Shown here piece by piece: positions 32,520 through 41,767 of a stretch of DNA of 64,000 nucleotides. Where the stretch lies: contig NZ_FNCY01000006.1 of NCBI RefSeq assembly GCF_900099695.1, positions 145,473 to 209,472 of the forward strand. Reading direction: 5' to 3'. This DNA comes from Propionivibrio dicarboxylicus. GTDB taxonomy: Bacteria > Pseudomonadota > Gammaproteobacteria > Burkholderiales > Rhodocyclaceae. How positions within the stretch are numbered: position 1 is the first letter of the stretch; every line of letters starts with the position of its first letter. The notes under the pieces were generated by a model, which was not told where the DNA came from, searched no databases, and saw only the letters and a program-made list of their open reading frames with translations. A program made the translations under genes and the position numbers.

Positions 32520-34472
32520 CTAGGACCAGAATCGGATGGTGTTGCGGCCGGCTTCCTTGGCCTGATACATCGCCCCGTCGGCCCGCTTGAGGATTTCCCC
32601 GGCGTCGATCTCGTGATTGACGAACAGGGTCACGCCGATGCTGGCCGAACAATGATGCACAACCGACAAGGGGTCGCCTTCGTCGCGCCGCAGGCTGATG
32701 CGGTAGGGCTGGGAGAGCGAGAGACGGATCTTCTCGGCAACCGCCAGGGCCTGCGCCCGAACCTGCTCGGGATCGTTCGGATCGAGTTCGCAGATCATCA
32801 CGACGAATTCGTCACCACCGAAGCGCGCGACCGTATCCATTTCGCGTATGCACCGCCGCATGCGCGCCGCCACTTCGACGAGCAGGAGATCGCCGGCGTC
32901 ATGGCCGTGGGTGTCGTTAAGCGGCTTGAAATTGTCGAGGTCGATGAACATCAGTGCGCAGTAGCGCCCGCTGCGCTTGCTCGCCAGCATGGCCTGGATC
33001 AGCCGGTCGTGAAGCAGACGACGGTTCGGCAGGCCGGTCAGCGCATCGTAAAAGGCCAACTGCCGGACATGCTCTTCCATGCGTTTCCACTCGGAAATAT
33101 CGGTGTGGATGCCGATGATGCGGGCCGCCCGCCGCGCCTCGTCCCATTCGACCGTCTTGCCGACCGAACGGATCCAGATCCATTCACCGGTCACGGTCCG
33201 GCAGCGATATTCGATCGTGTGCGGCACACCGTCCAGGGCGCATTGCTCGAGTGCAGCGGTGAACGCCGCCCGGTCCTCCGGATGAACAAGCGCTGTCCAC
33301 GACTTTAGCGTCGAGTCGAAGACATCGGGATCGTAGCCGATCAGACGGACATAATCGGCGCTGACATCGATCTTGCCGATCTTCAGGTCGATATCGAACC
33401 AGCCCTGATTCGATGCGCTGAGCGCCAGGCGCAGTCGCTCCTCGCTCTCGCTCAGGGCTTTCTCGACCCGCCGGCGATCGGTGATGTCATGAACGATCGA
33501 CAAAAGCAACGGCATCCTACTGGTTTCGATCGGCGTCACATAGGATTCGACGTCGCGGATCTCGCCCGACGCGAGACGGTGCTGGAACAGGAAGACCGTC
33601 CGCTCGCCCTTGATCGCCCGGCGGCGCTCCAGCGCCACCTGTTCCGGCGACAGAATGTTGATGTCGCCGATCGCCATTTTCAGCAACTGGTCGCGCGCGT
33701 AGCCGTAATAACGCACGGCCTCGCCATTGGCGTCGATGATCTCGCCCGTCACCGGGTTGATCAGCAGCATGACCGAAGAATTCTTCTCGAAGAACAGCCG
33801 GAAATTCTCCTCGCTCCGGCGCAGCGCCTCTTCGGCCTGCTTGCGTTCGGTGATGTCACGTGAAATACCGAAAACGCCGATGATCTGGCCGTCGCTGTCG
33901 CGCAGCGGGCCCTTGGTCGCCAGGAAGATGCGATCGCCGTCGGCCGTCGTCATGTTCTCTTCGTAGGTCGCGACGTGCCCGCCATTCATGGCAACAAGAT
34001 CATTTTTCCGCACGATTTCGGCCTGCTCGGCCGGGAAAATGAAAGTGTCGTCACGGCCGACGATCTGCTCGGCTTCCTTTCTGACCAGGCGACAGACCTC
34101 GCGACTGATCATCAGGTAACGCCCGTCTCGATCCTTGGCGAAAATGGCATCGGAAGAACTGTCGACAATGGCTTCGAGCAGCCCGGCTGTGCGTTCCTTC
34201 TCCCGACGCGCCGCCTGTTCAAGTTCGGCATAGCCCATCGCCTCATTGATCAAACCCCGGACAAGCACGTACAGCAGCAAGGCGGTTACAGCGACGAACA
34301 ACCATCCCTTGAGCGTGCTGACCAGCGTCATCAGCTCTCGGTCTTCGAACATGAAGCCGACGGCGGCATCCGAAAACAGAATCCACAGGCTCGAAAACAC
34401 CGCATAGATCAGGACGACGCGCAACGCGCCGCCACTCACCCTGATCTTCTGCTTTCGACTGTCCGACCTCAT
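32520..34472 (-). CDS. Membrane diguanylate cyclase (PAS-PAS-PAS-GGDEF)
   Basis: 650 residues. Two membrane helices (about 17-35 and 50-70) flank a very short periplasmic loop. Three PAS domains follow (about 90-210, 215-335, 340-460; the PAC-type ends read ISRDITERKQAEE, VHDITDRRRVEK and IHTDISEWKRMEE). The GGDEF domain (about 470-650) has FYDALTGLPNRRLL and an intact FGGDEFVV active site, so cyclase activity is likely. An inhibitory RxxD five residues ahead is not evident. No EAL domain. It is divergent from a c-di-GMP riboswitch transcript 250 bases away. Confidence 0.93.
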   Translation of the reverse strand: MRSDSRKQKIRVSGGALRVVLIYAVFSSLWILFSDAAVGFMFEDRELMTLVSTLKGWLFVAVTALLLYVLVRGLINEAMGYAELEQAARREKERTAGLLEAIVDSSSDAIFAKDRDGRYLMISREVCRLVRKEAEQIVGRDDTFIFPAEQAEIVRKNDLVAMNGGHVATYEENMTTADGDRIFLATKGPLRDSDGQIIGVFGISRDITERKQAEEALRRSEENFRLFFEKNSSVMLLINPVTGEIIDANGEAVRYYGYARDQLLKMAIGDINILSPEQVALERRRAIKGERTVFLFQHRLASGEIRDVESYVTPIETSRMPLLLSIVHDITDRRRVEKALSESEERLRLALSASNQGWFDIDLKIGKIDVSADYVRLIGYDPDVFDSTLKSWTALVHPEDRAAFTAALEQCALDGVPHTIEYRCRTVTGEWIWIRSVGKTVEWDEARRAARIIGIHTDISEWKRMEEHVRQLAFYDALTGLPNRRLLHDRLIQAMLASKRSGRYCALMFIDLDNFKPLNDTHGHDAGDLLLVEVAARMRRCIREMDTVARFGGDEFVVMICELDPNDPEQVRAQALAVAEKIRLSLSQPYRISLRRDEGDPLSVVHHCSASIGVTLFVNHEIDAGEILKRADGAMYQAKEAGRNTIRFWS

Positions 34473-34643
34473 CCGGCGGCCTCCGATGCCAGCGATATCC
34501 GACGGCAGACCCTCGCTCCGGCCCGTACCACGGCGCTTGTTACGATAACGGCATGACTCACCCTCAGATTACACTGTTTTTACCGATTGGCGAAAATATC
34601 GTCGTCTAATGACAGTGACGTACGCCCACCGGCTGGCCGAATT

Positions 34644-34661
34644 GCACAAAAGTGCTATAGT
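34644..34661 (+). promoter_or_regulatory. Putative promoter of the riboswitch transcript
   Basis: A GCAC-AAAA-GTGC inverted repeat (34644-34655) is followed at once by TATAGT (34656-34661), a good -10. Transcription would start near 34668, about 50 bases ahead of the riboswitch. No convincing -35 was found, so the inverted repeat may be an operator; this is inference. Confidence 0.35.
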
Positions 34662-34720
34662 ACTGGTCGCATCCGCATTGCCCTTGTCGTCTGAATGCCG
34701 TCCTTCGGCAGATGCCTCAA

Positions 34721-34819
34721 GGTTCTGTAAACAAGGCAAACCCATCGAAAGGTGGGGACGCAAAATCTCCGGCCTAAAGGGCGTCCGACGTCCCACGGTA
34801 GCGGGATCGCCAGGAAACC
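34721..34819 (+). promoter_or_regulatory. Cyclic di-GMP-I (GEMM) riboswitch
   Basis: The conserved GEMM-I blocks are present in order: AAGGCAAACC (34733-34742), a 6-bp stem closed by a GAAA tetraloop (CCCATC-GAAA-GGTGGG, to about 34756), GGGACGCAAA (34754-34763), CTCCGGCCTAA (34767-34777), a variable P3 hairpin (GGGCGTCCGACGTCCC) and CGGTAGCGGGAT (34795-34806). An outer P1 can be drawn between GGTTCTG (34721-34727) and CAGGAAACC (34811-34819). The second strand contains the AGGA ribosome site of the downstream gene, so ligand binding could mask translation start; that direction is inference. Confidence 0.9.
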
Positions 34820-34823
34820 CAGC

Positions 34824-35486
34824 ATGATGTACTCGACGACGACCAGCCGTCGCATTATCAAGGCCAAGGTCAAGAAAAGCCGCACCTCCCAGCGTAACGT
34901 CCGCACGACGCCGCATGCCGCGCCCGTGAGAACGGAAGCACCGGCCTTGCCGCGCTTCAGCCGGACCGACACGCCGTCACCCAAAGCCTCGCAGCGCCCT
35001 TGGTATCTGAGCTGGAAACTGCTCGTGCCGATCGTGCTCTGCTCGTCCGCGGCCATCGCCTATGCGTTTGTCGCGTCGTCCGAGGACGAGACGGAGCCGT
35101 CGATGGCGCAGGAACAAGCGCCGCAACGGGAGTGGCGCAATGTCAGGACGGAAACGCCCGGTCAGGCCCGGCCAATGGGCTACAGCGGCCACCCGGGGCA
35201 GTGGTCGGCAAGCCATGCTAACGGGATAACGGGCGCACGTCCTGCCGCCATCCAGGGCTCACCGGAGCTCGGCCTGACGGCGAGCCCCGCCCGCAAGCAG
35301 AATACCGTTGCCACCGTTGCCACCGTTGCCAGTGTCGCCAGCGATGTCGATACGATCGAAGCGTCGTTTGGCGAAAACCGCAGGGTGACGCTGCCCGAGA
35401 ATGTCTCGGGTCGCTGCAAACTCACGCAACCGGGCCTCCGGGACCTGAGTACCTGCCTGGCGCAAAACGGGGCCCGCGCCGACTGA
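34824..35486 (+). CDS. Riboswitch-controlled one-pass membrane protein of unknown function
   Basis: 220 residues from the first of two adjacent ATGs, five bases after the riboswitch. Residues 1-58 are very basic (Arg/Lys/Thr/Ser/Pro), followed by one membrane helix (WKLLVPIVLCSSAAIAYAFV, about 61-80) and an extracytoplasmic Gly/Ala/Ser/Pro-rich part. A 9-base tandem repeat encodes VATVATVASVAS near residue 165, and two cysteines near the end (GRCKL and STCLA) could pair. The charge pattern predicts the N-terminus inside. No known domain is recognised. Control by c-di-GMP suggests a surface, adhesion or polysaccharide role, but this is inference. Confidence 0.75.
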   Translation: MMYSTTTSRRIIKAKVKKSRTSQRNVRTTPHAAPVRTEAPALPRFSRTDTPSPKASQRPWYLSWKLLVPIVLCSSAAIAYAFVASSEDETEPSMAQEQAPQREWRNVRTETPGQARPMGYSGHPGQWSASHANGITGARPAAIQGSPELGLTASPARKQNTVATVATVASVASDVDTIEASFGENRRVTLPENVSGRCKLTQPGLRDLSTCLAQNGARAD

Positions 35487-35510
35487 CCCGGCCGGCCCCA
35501 TGATCCGCCG

Positions 35511-36584
35511 CTAGGCGGACACTTCGATGCGCGCTGCGCCGGCGACCATCTCGCCGATCACCGCCGCGCGCGCAAAGCCCTGCGCCCGGAACGTCGCGAG
35601 GACTTCGGCTTCGAGTTCCGGCGCACAGGCGACCAGCAGGCCGCCACTCGTTTGCGGGTCGGTCAGCAGCGCCCGCTCGACGTCGCCGAGACCGGCGCCG
35701 AGTACGATGCTATCGCCATAACTCGTCCAGTTGCGACCGGAAGCGCCGGTGACGCAGCCGTCGGCAATGTACGCCGGCACGTTGGGCAGGATCGGCAGCG
35801 CCCGGTAATCGACGCGCGCGGTCAGGTTCGAGCCCTTGCAGATTTCAAGCAGATGCCCGAGCAGACCGAAGCCGGTGACGTCGGTCAGCGCATTGACACC
35901 GGCCAGCCCGCCGAGCGCCGTTCCCGGCGTGTTGAGCTGCGTCGTGCTGGCGATCATCGTCGCGTAATCCGCGTCCGCCAGACGCGACTTCTTGAAGGCA
36001 GCGCTGTAGATGCCGACACCGAGACCCTTGCCGAGAATCAGCTTGTCGCCGGCCTTGGCGCCGCTGTTGCGTTTGAGTTGCGCCGGATCGACGAGGCCGA
36101 TGGCGACGAGGCCGTAGATCGGCTCAATCGAGTCGATCGTGTGCCCGCCGGCGATCGGAATACCGGCAGCGGCGCAGACCGACTCACCGCCCTCGAGGAT
36201 GCGCCGGATCGTGTCCATCGGCAGCGTGCTGACCGGCATGCCGACGAGGCCGAGCGCGAAGAGCGGCGTACCGCCCATGGCGTAGACGTCGGAAATCGCG
36301 TTGGTCGCGGCGATGCGGCCGAAATCGAAGGGATCGTCGACGATCGGCATGAAGAAATCGGTCGTCGCGACGATCGCCTGACGCTCGTTGATCTGGTAGA
36401 CCGCCGCGTCATCGGCTGTTTCGATGCCAACCAGCAATTGCGGCGGCACCACCGACTTGGCCGTCTTGGCGAGAATCTGTTCGAGCACGCCCGGCGCGAT
36501 CTTGCAACCGCAGCCGCCACCGTGCGAGAGCGAGGTCAGGCGGATCGGCGCTTCTGTTTTTTCAGCGTTCGTTTCAGTCACCAT
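35511..36584 (-). CDS. selD: Selenide, water dikinase (selenophosphate synthetase)
   Basis: 357 residues. Makes selenophosphate from selenide and ATP for selenocysteine and 2-selenouridine. The active-site loop is HGGGCGCKIAP: the catalytic position is an ordinary Cys (TGC), not Sec, and the essential Lys follows. The TADDAAVY Asp and GGHTIDS segments of the ATP site are present. It sits 7 bases behind copZ, downstream of copper genes, an unusual partner; no selA, selB, selU or selenoprotein gene was seen in the window. Confidence 0.95.
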   Translation of the reverse strand: MVTETNAEKTEAPIRLTSLSHGGGCGCKIAPGVLEQILAKTAKSVVPPQLLVGIETADDAAVYQINERQAIVATTDFFMPIVDDPFDFGRIAATNAISDVYAMGGTPLFALGLVGMPVSTLPMDTIRRILEGGESVCAAAGIPIAGGHTIDSIEPIYGLVAIGLVDPAQLKRNSGAKAGDKLILGKGLGVGIYSAAFKKSRLADADYATMIASTTQLNTPGTALGGLAGVNALTDVTGFGLLGHLLEICKGSNLTARVDYRALPILPNVPAYIADGCVTGASGRNWTSYGDSIVLGAGLGDVERALLTDPQTSGGLLVACAPELEAEVLATFRAQGFARAAVIGEMVAGAARIEVSA

Positions 36585-36591
36585 TGCTGCC

Positions 36592-36804
36592 TCAGATCAC
36601 GTCGAAACCGGCGCCTTCGATGGCGTCGCGAAACTGCGCCATCCCGGCTTGCGCCGGATCGAAGACGATGCTGGCCTGCGCCTTTTCGAGCGAGACCTCG
36701 ACCGCACTGACGCCCGGCAATGCCTGCAGCACGCCCGTGACATTCTTGACGCAGCCCTGGCAGCTCATGCCACCAACGCCGATCGTTGCTTGTTCCGTTG
36801 CCAT
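36592..36804 (-). CDS. copZ: CopZ-like heavy-metal-associated chaperone
   Basis: 70 residues forming a single HMA domain with metal site GGMSCQGC (residues 11-18). The fold probably carries Cu(I) to CopA, whose gene ends 12 bases upstream. The remaining sequence (VTGVLQALPGVSAVEVSLEK) is typical. Metal preference is inferred from the neighbour. Confidence 0.88.
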   Translation of the reverse strand: MATEQATIGVGGMSCQGCVKNVTGVLQALPGVSAVEVSLEKAQASIVFDPAQAGMAQFRDAIEGAGFDVI

Positions 36805-36816
36805 GTCAAAACTCCT

Positions 36817-39240
36817 TCAGGAAGTTGAATCCGGGTGCCAGCGCTTGAGCAGGAGCGAATTCGAAACGACCGAGACCGAACTCATCGCCATCGCCGCGCC
36901 GGCCACCACCGGGTTGAGCATCCCGGCCGCCGCCAGCGGGATGCCGAGAATGTTGTAGATGAAGGCAAAGAAGAGATTTTGCCGGATTTTGCCGAGCGTC
37001 GCACGCGAGAGGCGGATGGCGTCGCCGACGCCGTGCAGGTCGCTGCGCACCAGCGTGATGTCGGCGACCTCGATCGCCGCATCCGACCCGGCGCCCATGG
37101 CAAAACTGACGTCCGCCGCCGCCAGCGCCGGCGCGTCGTTGATGCCGTCGCCGACCATGGCGACGAGGCGGCCGCCGGTCTTGAGCGCGTCGACCGCCGC
37201 CGACTTGTCGGCCGGCGAGATACCAGCACGGAAATCGTCGATACCGACCTGCGCCGCAATCGCCGCCGCCGTCCGCACGTTGTCGCCGGTCAGCATGACG
37301 ACATGGACGCCGAGCGCCTTGAGCCGCGCCACCGCGTCGCGCGAGGTCTCGCGCACCGGATCGGCGATCGCCAGCAGCGCCAGCGCCATTGTGCCCTCGG
37401 CGAGGACGACGACAGTCTTGCCCTCCCCCTGGAGCGCGTCGATCTGCGCCGCCGGCAAGGCGATGCCGTCGAACCAGTCGGGCGCGCCAAGCCGCAGGCG
37501 CCGCCCGTCGATCGTCGCCTCGACGCCGCGACCCGGCACCGCGATGAATTCGCTTACCGCAGGCAAGGCGACGCTCTCCGCCGACGCGCACTGCAGCACG
37601 GCCTTGGCAAGCGGATGCTCCGACCCCTGCTCGAGCCCGGCGGCGAAGCGCAGCGCCTCCGGCCGATCCAGCGTCAGCGGCACGACGTCGGTGACAACCG
37701 GCTCGCCGCGCGTCAGCGTTCCGGTCTTGTCGACCGCGAGCACGCGGACTTTCTCGGCGAGTTCAAGCGCGGCGGCGTTCTTGACGAGGATGCCCGAGCG
37801 CGCGCCCTGGCCGGTGCCCACCATGATCGCCGTCGGTGTCGCGAGGCCAAGCGCGCAGGGACAGGCGATGACCAGCACGGCAACGGCATTGACGAGGGCG
37901 ACGCTGAAGACGCCGCCCTGGCTCCACCAGAACGCGAAGGTCAGCGCCGCGATGGCGCAGACGACCGGCACGAAGATCGCCGAAATGCGGTCGGCCAAGC
38001 GTTGCACCGGCGCCTTCGACCCCTGCGCCTCGGCGACCAGCCGAATGATGCCGGCCAGCAAGGTATGTTCGCCGACGCCGGTAGCGCGGCAGCGCAGCAT
38101 GCCTTCGCCGTTGGCCGTCGCGGCGAAGACGCGATCGCCGGCGCCCTTGGCCACCGGCATGCTCTCGCCGGTCAGCATCGCCTCGTTGACACTCGACGCG
38201 CCTTCGATGACCTCGCCATCGACCGGCAGGCTCTCGCCGGGACGAACGATGAAAATGTCGCCGGGAATCAGCAGCGCCGCATCGAGTTCGACCAGTTGCC
38301 CGTTGCGCTCGACCCGCGCCGTGCGCGGCTGCAGGCGCACCAGCGACTCGATCGCCGCCGTCGTGCGCGCCTTGGCGCGGGCCTCGAGCAGCTTGCCGAG
38401 CAGCACCAGGGTGATCACCGCCGCCGACGCCTCGAAATACACCGGCATGGCGTGATGGCCGATCAGCGTGACGATCAGGCTGAAGAAATAGGCGGCGCTG
38501 GTACCGAGCGCAACGAGCACGTCCATGTTGGCGCCGCCGCCGCGCAAGGCCTTCCAGCCGCCGTCGTAGAAACGCCAGCCGATCCAGAACTGCACCGGCG
38601 TCGCCAGCGCGAGCTGCAGCCAACGCGGCAGGAGATCCTGATGGCCGTGACCCGAGAGATCGAATCCGTTGAACATCGTCACCATCTGCGCCACCAGCGG
38701 CAAGGTCAGCGCGGCGGAAATCCAGAAACGCCGCAATTCCGCCTGATAGGCCGCAAGCTTGCGCGCCTTCTCTTCCTCGCGCGAACGGTCGTCGGCGACG
38801 CGCCCCTTGAAGCCGGCCTTCTCGATCGCCGCCAGGATCCTGGCGGTATCGACGACGCCCGGCACAATGCGCAGCCGGGCGCGTTCGGAGGCGAGATTGA
38901 CCGCCGCCTCGACGCCAGGCAACCGGTTCAGCACTTTCTCGATGCGCGCCGCGCAGGCGGCGCAGGTCATGCCTTCGAGGCCGACTTCGAGCGTCTGCGG
39001 CGGCACGCTGAAGCCGGCTTTCTCGATCGCCGCCACCACCTGTGCCGGTGTCGTTCCATCCCCCGCCAGATCGACGCGTGCGCGTTCGGCCGCCAGGTTG
39101 ACGCTGGCCTCGACACCGGGCAAGCGGTTCAGCACCTTCTCGATGCGCGCCGCGCAGGCGGCGCAGGTCATGCCGGCGATCGGTAAATCGATCCGGTTTG
39201 CCGCCGCGGCCGTGTTCTCATTCGTCATCGTCACATCCAT
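36817..39240 (-). CDS. copA: Cu(I)-exporting P1B-type ATPase with two HMA domains
   Basis: 807 residues. Two N-terminal HMA domains ([13 protein letters not shown] at about residues 23-35 and 90-102), eight membrane helices, the [11 protein letters not shown] ion motif (about 450-460), phosphorylation site DKTGTLT, the HP dipeptide (SEHPLAK) and the [10 protein letters not shown] hinge. CPC plus eight helices indicates Cu(I)/Ag(I) efflux. The start at 39240 has a second in-frame ATG four codons in. The two HMA domains are strikingly alike, down to 38 identical consecutive bases, suggesting recent duplication or gene conversion. Confidence 0.95.
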   Translation of the reverse strand: MDVTMTNENTAAAANRIDLPIAGMTCAACAARIEKVLNRLPGVEASVNLAAERARVDLAGDGTTPAQVVAAIEKAGFSVPPQTLEVGLEGMTCAACAARIEKVLNRLPGVEAAVNLASERARLRIVPGVVDTARILAAIEKAGFKGRVADDRSREEEKARKLAAYQAELRRFWISAALTLPLVAQMVTMFNGFDLSGHGHQDLLPRWLQLALATPVQFWIGWRFYDGGWKALRGGGANMDVLVALGTSAAYFFSLIVTLIGHHAMPVYFEASAAVITLVLLGKLLEARAKARTTAAIESLVRLQPRTARVERNGQLVELDAALLIPGDIFIVRPGESLPVDGEVIEGASSVNEAMLTGESMPVAKGAGDRVFAATANGEGMLRCRATGVGEHTLLAGIIRLVAEAQGSKAPVQRLADRISAIFVPVVCAIAALTFAFWWSQGGVFSVALVNAVAVLVIACPCALGLATPTAIMVGTGQGARSGILVKNAAALELAEKVRVLAVDKTGTLTRGEPVVTDVVPLTLDRPEALRFAAGLEQGSEHPLAKAVLQCASAESVALPAVSEFIAVPGRGVEATIDGRRLRLGAPDWFDGIALPAAQIDALQGEGKTVVVLAEGTMALALLAIADPVRETSRDAVARLKALGVHVVMLTGDNVRTAAAIAAQVGIDDFRAGISPADKSAAVDALKTGGRLVAMVGDGINDAPALAAADVSFAMGAGSDAAIEVADITLVRSDLHGVGDAIRLSRATLGKIRQNLFFAFIYNILGIPLAAAGMLNPVVAGAAMAMSSVSVVSNSLLLKRWHPDSTS

Positions 39241-39250
39241 TCACATTCAT

Positions 39251-39940
39251 TCACATGCCGAGGCCGAGCGCATGGGCCCCGCCACGGACACCGATCAGCA
39301 CCACCGCCAGCCCGACCGAGAACCGTACGACCGGCCGCGCCAGCATTTCGTTCAGGCGGGTCGCCAACAATCCTGCCAGCAGCAAGGCCGGCAGTGTGCC
39401 GAGCCCGAAGGCCAGCATCGTCGCCGCACCGCGCCAGGCCGAACCGGTGGTCAGCGCCGAGATCAGCGCGCTATAGACGAGGCCGCAGGGCAGCCAGCCC
39501 CAGAGCGCGCCGAGCGCCAGCGCCTGACCGAGCGTGCGCGCCGGCAGGAATCCCCGCGTCAGCGGCGCCACGCGCCGCCACAGATGCTGGCCGCCGCGCT
39601 CGATCCAGGCGAGACTGCGTGTCGCGCCCATCAGATAGAGACCGAGCAGGATCAGCATCAGGTTGGCGGCGATTGCCAGTCCGATGCGCAGCGGCCACTG
39701 CGCCGACAGCGCTGTGCCGGCCGCGTCGAGGCCGCCGCCGAGCACGCCGGCGAGCGCTCCGGCCGCCGCATAGCTGGCGATGCGACCGGCATTGTAGGCA
39801 AGATGCAGCACCGGCCGCACTGTGCCACCGAACGAGAGCGCGCCGACGATGCCGCCGCACATGCCGATGCAATGGCCACCGCCGAGCAGGCCGACCAGGA
39901 AAAGCGCGAGATAACCGGACTCAGGCATGAAACGCTGCAA
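39251..39940 (-). CDS. SafE/TauE-like (sulfite exporter family) membrane protein
   Basis: 229 residues with about six hydrophobic segments. The GGGHCIGMCGGIVGALS motif in the first helix is diagnostic of the UreH/SafE branch found beside cbb3 oxidase and copper-transport genes. His/Met/Cys in a membrane helix suit copper, and its stop is 10 bases ahead of copA, so a role in copper handling is likely. The family name (sulfite exporter) is historical; transport substrate is not shown by the sequence. Confidence 0.82.
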   Translation of the reverse strand: MQRFMPESGYLALFLVGLLGGGHCIGMCGGIVGALSFGGTVRPVLHLAYNAGRIASYAAAGALAGVLGGGLDAAGTALSAQWPLRIGLAIAANLMLILLGLYLMGATRSLAWIERGGQHLWRRVAPLTRGFLPARTLGQALALGALWGWLPCGLVYSALISALTTGSAWRGAATMLAFGLGTLPALLLAGLLATRLNEMLARPVVRFSVGLAVVLIGVRGGAHALGLGM

Positions 39941-39991
39941 TGACGATCGGGAAAACCGGCAGTGTACTCCGGAAGCGCACGCGCGCGTCGG

Positions 39992-40930
39992 TCAGAAGAA
40001 GATGAGATGCAGGACGCCGCGCACCAGGATGCCGAAGGCCGCCCCCTTGATCGCCGGCACGGCGAAGGACGAGAAGCGCGGACCGGCCGAGACCAGCACC
40101 GCAAGCCCGACCGGATCGAGCGTGTTGATGGTGAAACCGGCGATACGGTTGAGGTCGAGCACGGTCAGCGTCCCGTCCTGCAGCATCGGCAAGGTGGTGC
40201 CCATCATCGCCGTGCCGCCGGCAAGATACTTGGTGACGATCGGCAGGACCGAGGCCGGCGCCACGCCGATCGCGCCAAACAATGGCCCGCACAGCGATTC
40301 CAGGAGGCCGATGGCGCCAACGGCCTTGAGCACGTTGACGAGCAGCACCGCCAACACCAGCACCGGCACGGCCTTCAGTACCAGCTGAAAGCCCTCTTCG
40401 CCGCCGGCGAGGATCATCTGGACGATGTTCTGGTTGCTGCGGCTGGCGTGGATTTCTTCCTCGGCCGGCAACTCGACGCTGTCGGCGAGATGCGCAGCGA
40501 AAAAGCGGTAGGTCAGCGCCGCCGAGACGAGTCCGCCGATCACCGAGGTCGCCATGACCACCGGCAGGTTGAGGCCGAAGGCCGACAACGGCAGCGTGGC
40601 GTTGGCCTGCGACATGCAGAGAATGGCGGCGAATCCGGCGGCGACCTTGCGGTCGGAAATCGCCGTGTCCTGGTCCATGATGCGGAAGGTCGACACGGGC
40701 GCGGCGAAGCTGACGAAGAGGATCTGGACGATGGCGAAGACGCCGAGCCCGGGAATGCCGAAGATCAGCAGCACCGGCGCGGCGAGGATGGCGACGCGGC
40801 GCAGCACGCCCTTCTGGTCGAGCACGCGCATGATCGCCATCATGAAGACCATGATCGGCATCAGGATGAAGAAGGCGAGTTCGAAGCCTTTTTGCCCGGA
40901 GGCGAAGAGAATCTTGAGGAATTCCTGCAT
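39992..40930 (-). CDS. Nucleoside-recognition (Gate) domain membrane protein
   Basis: 312 residues from the ATG at 40930; the open frame continues 34 codons upstream without a ribosome site. It is an all-helical membrane protein with two Gate-type halves (GFELAFFILMPIMVFMMAIM near residue 14 and GGEEGFQLVLKAVPVLVLAV near residue 173). It resembles SpmA/SpmB/YjiG-type transporters. The transported substrate is unknown. It is 51 bases upstream of the SafE-like gene and may share its transcript. Confidence 0.78.
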   Translation of the reverse strand: MQEFLKILFASGQKGFELAFFILMPIMVFMMAIMRVLDQKGVLRRVAILAAPVLLIFGIPGLGVFAIVQILFVSFAAPVSTFRIMDQDTAISDRKVAAGFAAILCMSQANATLPLSAFGLNLPVVMATSVIGGLVSAALTYRFFAAHLADSVELPAEEEIHASRSNQNIVQMILAGGEEGFQLVLKAVPVLVLAVLLVNVLKAVGAIGLLESLCGPLFGAIGVAPASVLPIVTKYLAGGTAMMGTTLPMLQDGTLTVLDLNRIAGFTINTLDPVGLAVLVSAGPRFSSFAVPAIKGAAFGILVRGVLHLIFF

Positions 40931-41056
40931 GAAGCCTGTCTTTCGCGAAGTTGCGCCGGGCTCTAAGGCCATCGGCATGAGGCGCAAGAATGAGCCATTC
41001 GCGCCCGGCAGGCAAGCCTCGCTCCGGTACAATGGCGGCTTTTGCGCCTCGCCCCG

Positions 41057-41767
41057 ATGCCGATGTCTTCACCCGAACCTGACGCTGCCCCGCCGCTCTC
41101 GGCGCTGGCGCTGACCACGCCGGTGGCGATGGGCTACATCCCGCTCGGCATTGTCTTCGGTTTTCTCTTCGTCCAGGCCGGCGGCGCCGGCTGGCTGGCC
41201 ATCCTTACCAGCATCTTCGTCTATGCCGGCGCCTCGCAGTACATGATGATCCCGATGCTCGCCGCCGGCCTGCCGATCGGCACCATCGCGCTGGCGACGC
41301 TGGTCGTCAATCTGCGCCACGTCTTCTACGGCCTGTCGCTGCTCGACCGCTTTCCGGCGCGCGGTCCGCTGCGCGCGTACCTGATCTTCGCGCTGACCGA
41401 CGAAACCTTCTCGCTGCTGACGACGCTGCCGGCCAGCACGCCGCCGCGCCGGCTGGCGCTCGTCGCCGCGCTCAACCACTTCTGGTGGGTGCTGGGCAGC
41501 AGCATCGGCGCGCTCGTCGGCGCCCAGGCACGCCTCACGCTCGCCGGCCTCGATTTCTGCCTCGCCGCGCTTTTCGCCGTGCTGACGGTCGAACAATGGC
41601 GCAGCAAACAGAGTCCGGCGCCGCTCTGGATCGCCCTCGGCGCCTATGCCATCGTCACCGTGCTGGCGCCCTCGCACGCGCTGCTGCTGGCGATTGCCCT
41701 GAGCGTGCTCGGCGGCGTCTTCTGGCAGTCGCGCGCCAACCCCGCCACGGAGGCCGCCGATGATTGA
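41057..41767 (+). CDS. azlC: AzlC family branched-chain amino acid exporter, large subunit
   Basis: 236 residues from the ATG at 41057 (a second ATG is two codons in). About seven to eight hydrophobic segments with AzlC motifs: GYIPLGIVFGFLFVQAG, YAGASQYMMIPMLAAG, LVVNLRHVFYGLSLLDRF and ALTDETFSLL. With AzlD it exports branched-chain amino acids or related compounds. It overlaps azlD by 8 bases and is divergent from the Gate-domain gene. Confidence 0.92.
   Translation: MPMSSPEPDAAPPLSALALTTPVAMGYIPLGIVFGFLFVQAGGAGWLAILTSIFVYAGASQYMMIPMLAAGLPIGTIALATLVVNLRHVFYGLSLLDRFPARGPLRAYLIFALTDETFSLLTTLPASTPPRRLALVAALNHFWWVLGSSIGALVGAQARLTLAGLDFCLAALFAVLTVEQWRSKQSPAPLWIALGAYAIVTVLAPSHALLLAIALSVLGGVFWQSRANPATEAADD

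Noticed and set aside
34633..34647. Sigma-54-like TGGCCGAATTGCA sequence before the riboswitch
   Set aside because: The GG to GC spacing is 7 bases instead of 10, so it does not fit the -24/-12 rule.
35308..35345. 9-base tandem repeat as a possible CRISPR or phase-variation tract
   Set aside because: Only about three imperfect units in frame (VAT/VAS); multiples of three keep the frame, and no spacers exist.
36510..36515. Possible selenocysteine codon in the SelD active site
   Set aside because: The codons in the GGGCGCK loop read TGC, so both positions are Cys and no TGA is present.
36835..39186. 783-codon open frame on the plus strand opposite copA
   Set aside because: Arg/His/Asp-rich translation typical of antisense frames in GC-rich genes; copA on the minus strand has all P-type ATPase motifs.
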